Of a stretch of 64,000 bases of DNA, positions 56,475 through 64,000 are shown piece after piece; the first letter of the stretch is position 1, and each line of letters begins with the position of its first letter. A program made the position numbers and the translations under genes. The stretch comes from Onchidella celtica. Taxonomy: Eukaryota > Mollusca > Gastropoda > Systellommatophora > Onchidiidae. The notes below the pieces were generated by a model, which was not told where the DNA came from, searched no databases, and was given only the letters and a program-made list of their open reading frames with translations. Location of the stretch: positions 20,416,043 through 20,480,042 of the forward strand of contig OZ007572.1 of NCBI GenBank assembly GCA_963931925.1, in the 5' to 3' direction.

Positions 56475-57932
56475 AAAAGTTTTACATTCATTATCATAAT
56501 TGAAAAACGTACATTCGTTCCCCAGAACACCCATGCCCCACATGGGCTGGGAGCAAACCAATCCCCCCTCACCCACCACCCTCAAAAGCTTCTATCATAC
56601 CCAGAAGTAACGTCCTGTTTCCCCCCCCCCCCCCAAAAAAAAATCCCGGATGCTAACGTTGATTTCTGTTATTCGTAGACATTACAACTGGTCCAGGTTT
56701 TTTTAAGCACCCTTTTGAAACAACGCATGAAAAATAATATGCAGTTAGCATAACACCAGCGGTTCTGGTTCAAACCCATAACCTGTCTCCAAAGAGCCAT
56801 GATCTCGATGTGGCCCGGATTCTAGCAGATGTCAGGAAATTAAAGGACGAAACACCTGATGAAAGAGCCCGCTCATCCTCTGAAAATCGTCATCTGTCTC
56901 GCTCCACCTGTGGAGTTTCTTATCACTGATATGCAATTATAATAATCAATTGCCGTACAACATTGCATCTAATCACAAGCCCATTGAAAATCCAACTCTT
57001 ACATCCCGTCCCCGGAGCACACTTTCCATAAGATTTAATGTACTTGAAATAAATTTAATTTTCAGGATAATATTACATGTAGACAATCTGATTCGCTCCT
57101 GAATCACAGAGCATGTTTTTTTTTTATTCTCGGCCGAGAGAGCTTCAGAATTCAAAGCGGGACATTGGGCGATCTTTTTTACTTCAAGTGCTGCACACAA
57201 AAAAAACTGGGTATTTTTATGGAGGGAGTCTACACCAGGTTACATGTTTTGATGAAAATTCTCTATGTCCCCCATAAAGAAACTCCATCCTGGCAGGATT
57301 TTAATCACGTCCCACAGAACTAATTTTGGAAAATGAAAAAGGGAAAAACAGAGAGAGTCGCTCGGAAAGTTCACTTGTTTTTCAAAATTGAAGGGAGGTT
57401 TCAGAGGCTGATAAAAAATGTGGACAACATTAAAAACGAAAATTGCTGTAAAAAGGGAATAAAGCGAAGAGCTTTAAACCCAGTCATAAAATTTCATCTG
57501 TTAAAAAATATTTGGTTCTTTTTTTGTTGTTGTTTATTGTGTACTGTTTTGTTTGTTTCCTGTTTCGGTTTAATCTAGATCTATTTACCAGGATGTTTTT
57601 CGAATGTTGCATGAATTCAAAGGGTTGGGTTTGAACGAAATAATGCTGATGTAAATGTCTGTTTTGCCTGCAAATGAATTTTTGTGTGCTCACTCTATTA
57701 TTTCAATGTAGATGTGTTTATGTGTCGCACGTGTTCAATATGGATGTGTTTGTTTGTGTGGACGCGCCAGACGTGAAAACGTAGTAATAGTTGCAAAGGA
57801 GTGAGATTTATGTGCAATGTATGCATGTGTTACATGACGTGTAACTGTGTATGTTTTTGAGAGCGCGCGTATACTGTGGCTATGTTATCAGGTTTCTCAC
57901 AGATCTAGAGATAAAGACTAAAGCACGTTTAC
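55916..57932. other. No gene recognised; small repeats
   Basis: (GAAA)n at 56444-56478 and a C14 plus A run at 56621-56643. Long minus-strand frames at 56226-56585 are in different frames and cross the (GAAA)n. GGTTCAAACCC at 56767-56777 matches a B box but has no A box at tRNA spacing. Confidence 0.6.
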
Positions 57933-58056
57933 GAAAAGATAAGAAAATAACCACGTTATCATCCAATGAGTGAAATTCTCTTTCACAGAGCGTTTAGAAC
58001 CACATCATAATGGTACTAGTGTCTTACACATCATTACGTACACATAGTATATTATA
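57933..58056 (-). mobile_element. LINE 3' end with TTATC-type tail (copy 3)
   Basis: GAAAAGATAAGAAAATAACC, GTGAAATTCTCTTTCACAGA and GTCTTACACATCATTACGTA align in order with 45615-45745 and 8342-8490. It ends only about 5 bp from the truncated SINE that follows. Confidence 0.6.
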
Positions 58057-58061
58057 CTAAG

Positions 58062-58333
58062 AGGGCCCGTGTGCACGTTGCGCGCGTTAAAGATATCGTG
58101 GCAGTTGGAAATCCAGAAGAGCAGGCCGAACGGGCTGCTGCCCAGGCAAAATTAAAATAAGAAAAACAGCCTACTCCCCCCTTCCGCCCTCCAAAAAAGG
58201 AAATCAACCGACCAGCGCTGCACTGTGGCGACGACGTGTCTGCTCCAGTTGTAGCTGAGCTGCAATGACACCAAGGCGACGCTGGGCTGCAATAACACCA
58301 AGGCAAATTTCCCAAATGAGATTAAAGAAGTAT
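58062..58333 (+). mobile_element. 5'-truncated tRNA-SINE, second copy
   Basis: Begins in the conserved body GAGGGCCCGTGTGCACGTTG. It continues GTGGCAGTTGGAAATCC, CAGCGCTGCACTGTGGCGAC, GACGTGTCTGCTCCAGTTGT and CAAATTTCCCAAATGAGATT, matching 7933-8180. The tRNA head is absent. A GCTGGGCTGCAATRACACCA-like segment is present twice in tandem (about 58256-58299), once in the other copy. Confidence 0.88.
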
Positions 58334-58737
58334 ACAAAAAAAAAAAGTACTCACTAAAAAACCTACTTTTTCCGGTGAAATAATTCTGAGAAAATCAGTC
58401 AGTTCAAAATCAAAAGAAGAGGATTTTTAATGGAAATGAGGTATCGAGCGGTCTGGGAAAAACCCATGACTGGAATTTGTAGGATGGCAGTTTTCGCTAA
58501 CAGAACACATGATATTAACAGAAAAATACAGAAAATCTGTAATGTCGTAACATGAACCGGTTTGGAATAAAGTCCAAAATGTGGCTTAAAAAGAGAAAAA
58601 AATGTATGTTGCAAAGGACATCAGATAAAATGCCACACTGAAAGCTTGTTCTGTTCCCTTTTCAATTCCAGTTCTTTTGTGATTTGATTAAATAGTTTTG
58701 TTTTTGTTCTTGCTTATTAGAATTTGTTAAATACCAC

Positions 58738-58990
58738 TTCTCTCTCTCTCTCTCTCCCTCTTCCACTCTCTCTCTCTCTCTCTCTCTTTCTGACCCTCTG
58801 TCTGTCCGTTCTCTGTCTCTATTTCTCCCTGTCTATGTGTCTCCCTCTCTTTCTTTTCTCCCCTCTCTCTATCTCTCTGTATATCCCACTGTCTGTGACT
58901 CTCTGTCTGTTTGTCTCACGTTCTCTCTCTCTCTCTCTTGCTCTCTCTCTCTCTCTCTCTTTCTACCTTTTCTTTTTTTTTCTGTCTCTC
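58738..58990 (+). repeat. (CT)n / CTGT polypyrimidine tract
   Basis: CT runs with CTGTCTGTCCG and CTCTGTATATC interruptions, ending in TTTTCTTTTTTTTTCTG. Frames of 90-110 codons are artefacts. Confidence 0.95.
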
Positions 58991-60233
58991 TTTGCCACAT
59001 GTTTACTTATAGAACAGACAGTAATGAGAGCAGGCATCCATTATATTCAATTTTGAGGTTAATACCATCTTATTTAATTTGCACGAAAGGTTTTATGTGC
59101 AGATCTTAGTTGCCGCTCATTGCACCATTAGTACAATACCTATGTGAGCATAATGACAAGCTTATATTTACATCTAGCAGTTCCCAGGGCATAACAACAC
59201 CAATAAGTCTATATCATTCTAGTACATTCCAGACTGCAGTCACTCAGGCATGGGAAATTAGGAAATAATCAGATATTAAGCTGTCTCAAATATTTCCCTG
59301 AGTCCTTTGGACATTAAATAATGGTATCTTTCAGCTTGGGGCGGGGGGGGGGGGGGTTATTTCTTAAGAGGTTCCGATTTATGAAACATACCTTTTTACC
59401 GCATTGCAAGCCAACTGAAATAACTTCATAGACCTGTGATTTGCAGAAATATTTACGTTGCAACTTCCAAGATGGTCGAGAGGTAATAAGATACTGTTAT
59501 TTATGAACATAAATATTTACCAAGTTATCGGATTACAAAGACTGCGATGCCACTTCCTCTTATTGTCCTGTGACTTTGGAGGCAAATCACACGGAAAATG
59601 TATTTAAATGTACAGCGTCATAAAAATTATACATTTGTGTTACCCTCAGACATGTTAGTTAAGATGGCACATTGTACAATGCAATAATGGTCAGCTTTTT
59701 TACAGCAAAATATGAAGTATAGAAATTTCATCACATTTGATAAGACCGATCCATAAGGTTTGAATCACAATTCTCATGCCGCGGGGCATCAGATGTGTTT
59801 GTGAAAAAAAGTGCTTTTCAGAAACTGATTGAATTTTGATGGTGCAGAAATCAAAAATGTAATTGATGTTTGAAAATTCATGAAAATAGTGGAAGATACA
59901 GTAAGGATAAATGTCTCCCTCCAGTAAGGCACTTCGTCTCAATGCCTTGGTTTACCATGGACTAAGGTCTTCAGGGACCAGATCACAATCATGATCTCTT
60001 GTCCACTAATTAGAGTTTAGTTTGGAACAGGGGTCAGGACACTCTTGATTTTGCCCTGGCTGGTGTAAGCAAACTTAGCTGTTGCCCTTTAGGTTGAGTG
60101 ATGTTGTTATGGCGTATGCTAGAGTATGGGCTTGGTCTGCTGTGAAGCACTGATACTGATGGCAATTGATACTTTTAAGTTAATATTTAAAATCTTGTCA
60201 TTGTAATGTTATTAAAATAACTATAATTATAGT
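58991..60233. other. No gene recognised
   Basis: G run at 59340-59356; otherwise ordinary AT-rich DNA with no frame above 80 codons. Confidence 0.55.
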
Positions 60234-60485
60234 GCCGAACCTTAGTTCTTGTTTGTTCCAATTCCATTTTTTGCACAGTGAGAATTTGGGTGTTATACGT
60301 TTTGCGGCTTTGGTATTAATATGATATGGAGTTAAAATAAATCAGAACTGTGAAATAACTAGATAAGTGCCAGGACGCATTTTAAACAAATGTCTAACTG
60401 TGCATTTGTTATACCTCTTCCTCACACTAAAAGATCTCCATACTTTCAGAAAATGGAGATACAACAAATCAGAATTGAGGTCGCG
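60234..60485 (+). mobile_element. Family A element, copy 7
   Basis: 252 bp. Ends GCCGAACCTTAGTTCTTG and CAGAATTGAGGTCGCG. Interior in full family order, ending CAGAAAATGGAGATACAACA. Confidence 0.9.
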
Positions 60486-61881
60486 TGTAAATCATTGTTC
60501 TTTTTTGCCCCCGACTACTGACTCATGTGACTATTACTATCAAGGATTCTTACTGTGGCAAGTGAAAAAAGACTCAAGTGACCGGTGTTTAATCCCCTAA
60601 TAAGAATATTCAGATGCCGACCTTCAAACCATCTTGCACAAGAACTACACCCTTTCTCACTATCCCGCTTTCATTTTGCTGATTTTTCTTTAAGTGTGAT
60701 ATCTTTAATCAAGACAGACTGGAGGGATATGAAGCGACCCATCAGCATTTTATAACCAGCTTAGCTCATGATATTATGGTTATAAAATATGTGCCTTGAT
60801 TACATGCCATAAAGGCCGAAAGATAACTGTTCAATCTCCAATTAAGCTACAAACCAAAAGAGGAGAAATAAAGTGAATCTGGTTTATTTCATCGGCAACA
60901 CCAAAGTAAATCAAATTTCCAAATGCCTATTGGTTATTGCAATGATAGGTTTACAGGAGCATCACTGATCATTCATGCTTGTCCCTAGCAATGAAATATT
61001 GCTCCTCCGCCGTTAGTGCTTATTTTAAGAAAGCAAAAGAGACGCTTGACCCTCTGTCGTGAAGAAGGAATAGGTTCTTGGTTAAGGCTTGCTGTATTGT
61101 AAAGGTCTCTCCTGTTTCCTTGATATTTTCAGGTTCTCGGGACCATCCCCCCTATTTTAAAACAAAATGGCGGACTTTCTTGATAGAATGACTAAACCTT
61201 ATACAAAGCGTCTTGGTTTCCAACTGTATTTCCAAGAGAGTATTATTTCGAGTGAAGAGCGAGTTCATAGTTCATGCAATCACCATACATTGCCTATATT
61301 ATGTTGACCTCACTGAAAAAATCAATAGCGTGAAATGGAGAAATGACAACATAACGTAGATCTTTCTAAAACTGCATGTGAAAACTATGTTATCTTACTG
61401 ATGTCCACCACATCTGCCTAACGACTGTAAAGCGGATAATTTGTTTGTTTCCCGTGAGCCTCGGCCGTTAGCTTCCTATTCTAGATTCACGTGTTCGTTT
61501 CCGAAGGAGTTCTCCATTTATCTTTCTAGTTTTCCATTAGTAGATTTTCTTGATTATTTTTTTGTCTGCCCCTGTTTCCTAAGTTTTCTTTGTCCGTATA
61601 ACCCTGGATAGTGGTGGCATATAAATGGCCGACGTCACCACTCCAACTTCGTCGCCAGCTCCGTGTCTCAGACAGCTACTTGTTCTGGGCCTGAAATGAA
61701 CTGTGAAGATCGAACAGAGATATGCCAACACAAATCAATTCTTGCAGCTCTGAGATGTTTCCGAGTGCGATTCACATTGCCCCCCCTTGGTGGTCTAGAA
61801 TAAATGTCTTTTTTTATTCTTTTTTTCCCCCCAATGTCTGTCTGTCTGTTCGTTTTCACTTGTTTTTGTCCCCAGCCTATT
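60486..61881. other. No gene or element recognised
   Basis: Unique-looking AT-rich DNA. A 73-codon frame at 61722-61943 runs into family A copy 8. Confidence 0.55.
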
Positions 61882-62128
61882 GCGACCTTAGCTCTTGTTT
61901 GTGGCAAATCCACATTTTTCACAACAGAGAAATTCGACGTTAAATATCTGCCGCTTCAGCATTATGATAAGATGTTAGAATAAATCGGAACTGAGAAACA
62001 GCTTGATAAGAGCCATAGGGCATTTTAAAGAAGTGTTAAGGTGGGCATTTGTCATACCTCTTTTAAATTCTAAAAGATCTCCAGTTTTTCAGAAAATGGA
62101 GATAGAATAAATATGAACTAATGTTGCG
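61882..62128 (+). mobile_element. Family A element, copy 8
   Basis: 247 bp. Ends TGCGACCTTAGCTCTTG and GAACTAATGTTGCG. Interior includes GAGAAATTCGACGTTAAATA, AATAAATCGGAACTGAG and CTCCAGTTTTTCAGAAAATG. With copy 7 it lies within 1.7 kb in the same orientation. Confidence 0.9.
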
Positions 62129-62575
62129 TTATGCCGAGAAACGAAGGGAAAACAATGGATTAAAAAGTCGTTTTATAAACTAAACCGCAGTGTTCAATAG
62201 TGCTGATAAGCGTACAGAATGGCGTGACTTTTTAGAGGAATAACATAATAAAAAGCTCAAATATTTTATCAATTCTGGTAAAGATAATAATAACTAGTTT
62301 TTTTCTTAATCAGTCCTGTTTTCAATTGAGAATTTCATCTGCATGGTAACTCAACGGCCCTGCGTTTGGTTGTTATTACATAACACCAAAAATGATAATT
62401 ATTAATAATGATTATCGCCGCGATTCGTCTGACCTACAAAATCGCTGTTCATTTAGGTCAAAGTGGTTTCTCCAGTAGCATCAGCCCTTATCTCGCTATC
62501 CCAAAGAACAAAGAAGAACCATTAAGATCAGTTAACCGGTGAGCATGTTATGTCTGTAGGAAAAACCTGTCTATG

Positions 62576-62616
62576 CATGTGAGTGGATCTGGCGGAATCG
62601 GGCTTAGGATCAAGTC
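62576..62616 (+). mobile_element. Family B terminal fragment
   Basis: GTGAGTGGATCTGGCGGAAT then CGGGCTTAGGATC matches a family B end; the rest of the element is missing. Confidence 0.55.
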
Positions 62617-63386
62617 AACTTAAAACATTGTAATGAACCAAGAAAGGGAACAACAGAGAAACAACGAATAATTGAATAATATTACCTTTTAAGAAAACAG
62701 ACATTGTTTTAGTATTTGATCACTTTAATTATCTCAGTAATTCACCTGTCCGTCTTGTACCCTTCCACGATCAGCCTGTTGGTGAAGTCTATGCTGTATC
62801 AGATCCCATACATAAATAATTCGCGAAAATAAAAATAAAAAAACAAGGAAAAGTACGACCTGCCACTAATGAAGTTTGTTTTACAAACTCAACAGACACC
62901 CCCACAGCCATAAATAGATTCTTATTTTTAAATCGCCCCTGCGTTACAGTGTTTACGCTTAGACTTGAGTCCATTTCCAAATAGTTCGAGAGGTTCTTTA
63001 AAAACGGGAAAATGGTGAAAAGCAAACATATCTTCTGTTTGTACGGCGAACACTAAAATCAGCAGTATCACTCCTCAAGGCTGTCTCTTCTATAAGAATG
63101 GGGTTTTCAAGCGAATGCTCTTGCTCTTGCTTATAGCACTAAGCACATACACTCAAGGAAACCCTTCTGAGAAACGCTCCACGCATTGAAAATATTGCTC
63201 CGCCTTCGGTGAAATTTTCGGTTTACTCGAAATCGATCGGAAACCGTTAACAGATGAAACCTGAAATTGCGCGATACCTATGTGTATTAGATGATTTGAA
63301 ATACATTGCAATTAATTGGCTGGCACCTGATGCTGAATACGTCCCTGCCAGTTAAGAATGTCACTGAATAAACCTGGCAAATTATC
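62617..63386. other. No gene recognised
   Basis: A 78-codon minus frame (62789-63025) has a hydrophobic end but no identifiable product. Confidence 0.5.
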
Positions 63387-63643
63387 GCTGGCCCTATTAT
63401 GAAACCTTGCAAACGCATTCGCTCAACTGCGGATGACCACAGTGCTTTGTCATATCATTGGTAGATTACGAATTTCTTGAAGGATTTTATTTCTTGTATG
63501 CGGGAGCGCAATACTTCCAATAGTAATTCGTATGACTTAAAGTGTATTTAAAGTAAGGAATACATCTCCAGTAAAGCAGTCTTTTCATCTGTCCTGTAAA
63601 ATTAGGTCCTTGGAACTTACGCGGGTTTCGTGATAGGGCCAGC
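63387..63643 (+). mobile_element. Family D inverted-repeat element, copy 2
   Basis: 257 bp. Left end GCTGGCCCTATTATGAAACC; right end GGGTTTCGTGATAGGGCCAGC is the reverse complement with two differences. Interior matches 12613-12872. Flanks are ..TTATC and TATAT.., with no clear duplication. Confidence 0.88.
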
Positions 63644-64000
63644 TATATATTTTGCCATAATAAATTTCCACCGTGCATTGAATGTCTATCTGCCACTTGA
63701 GCCTGTTTCTGAATTAATACAGACCACGTTTCGCAATGAATCGAGTGACATCATATACTGAATATATACTTGCTAAGTAAGCATGTTGACGAATAAGTAC
63801 AAAACAATTTGTTAATGGCAATGGCACATTTTCACATGATCTGTATTATTTCACTATTTTCTTTTTAGCCACGTCATTCAAATGTCAATGGATACTCGTA
63901 CACGCTGAACCTTCATAATGATCGTGAGATAAAATATCTCGTTTGATCTGGCAGTTAAGATCATCAATCAATCAGTTACATTAATATGTAAAGTGTTATC
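63644..64000. other. No gene or element recognised
   Basis: AT-rich end of the window, no frame or repeat seen. Confidence 0.55.

Noticed and set aside
56750..56780. B-box-like GGTTCAAACCC
   Set aside because: No A box at 30-60 bp upstream and no tRNA fold; probably chance.

Overview
This window looks like intergenic or deep intronic nuclear DNA of an invertebrate animal. A mollusc, most likely a gastropod, is my best guess. The guess rests on the style of its repeats: a tRNA-headed SINE with a CTTGGCAGTTGGAAATC core, LINE tails ending in a C2H2 finger, very long GATA and CT/GA/TGTC microsatellites, and dense short inverted-repeat elements. The assignment is inference, because no ribosomal, mitochondrial or well-known host gene is present to anchor it. 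I found no convincing host protein-coding exon, no functional tRNA or rRNA gene and no CRISPR array. Nearly all longer open frames are translations of microsatellites or pieces of mobile elements.

What can be supported is a layered collection of dead mobile elements. (1) 'Family A' is a ~250-bp inverted-terminal-repeat element (ends GCGACCTTAGTTCTTG) present eight times between 28 and 62 kb. One copy is split by a ~400-bp insertion, one has an internal duplication, and one has exchanged one end for a copy of the other. (2) Other inverted-repeat families: family B (ends GTGGATCTGACGAAATCG), D (ends GCTGGCCCTATTATGAAAC), E (ends GGTATCAT), hAT-type MITEs with 8-bp target duplications (9294-9596; 13169-13292; 17748-18226; 42417-42899), and three long fold-back elements (33866-34067, 34075-34271, 50337-50673). 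(3) Retroelements: a 1231-bp solo LTR with a 5-bp duplication (46483-47713), C-terminal pieces of at least three LINE lineages (6819-6992, 12033-12370 minus, 23138-23440, 31908-32190 minus), three LINE 3' ends with a TTATC-type tail, and a tRNA-derived SINE (full copy 7748-8200, truncated copy 58062-58333).

Layout. 0-13 kb: family B, a SINE, LINE tails, a hAT MITE and a 42-bp minisatellite. 13-26 kb: CT/GA tracts, hAT MITEs, a diverged tandem duplication, a LINE tail and 31-bp tandem repeats. 26-33 kb: a promoter-like or LTR-like stretch, two family A copies and a LINE tail carrying a tiny 35-bp palindromic insertion. 33-45 kb: TGTC tract, back-to-back fold-backs, family A copies, a 320-bp GATA array, a hAT MITE, and a tRNA-like SINE head touching family A. 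45-64 kb: solo LTR, second GATA array, fold-back, ~150-bp diverged repeats, and the last family A and D copies.

The repeats do not form a pathway. Their interest lies in nesting, end exchange and target duplications, which allow insertion order to be read.
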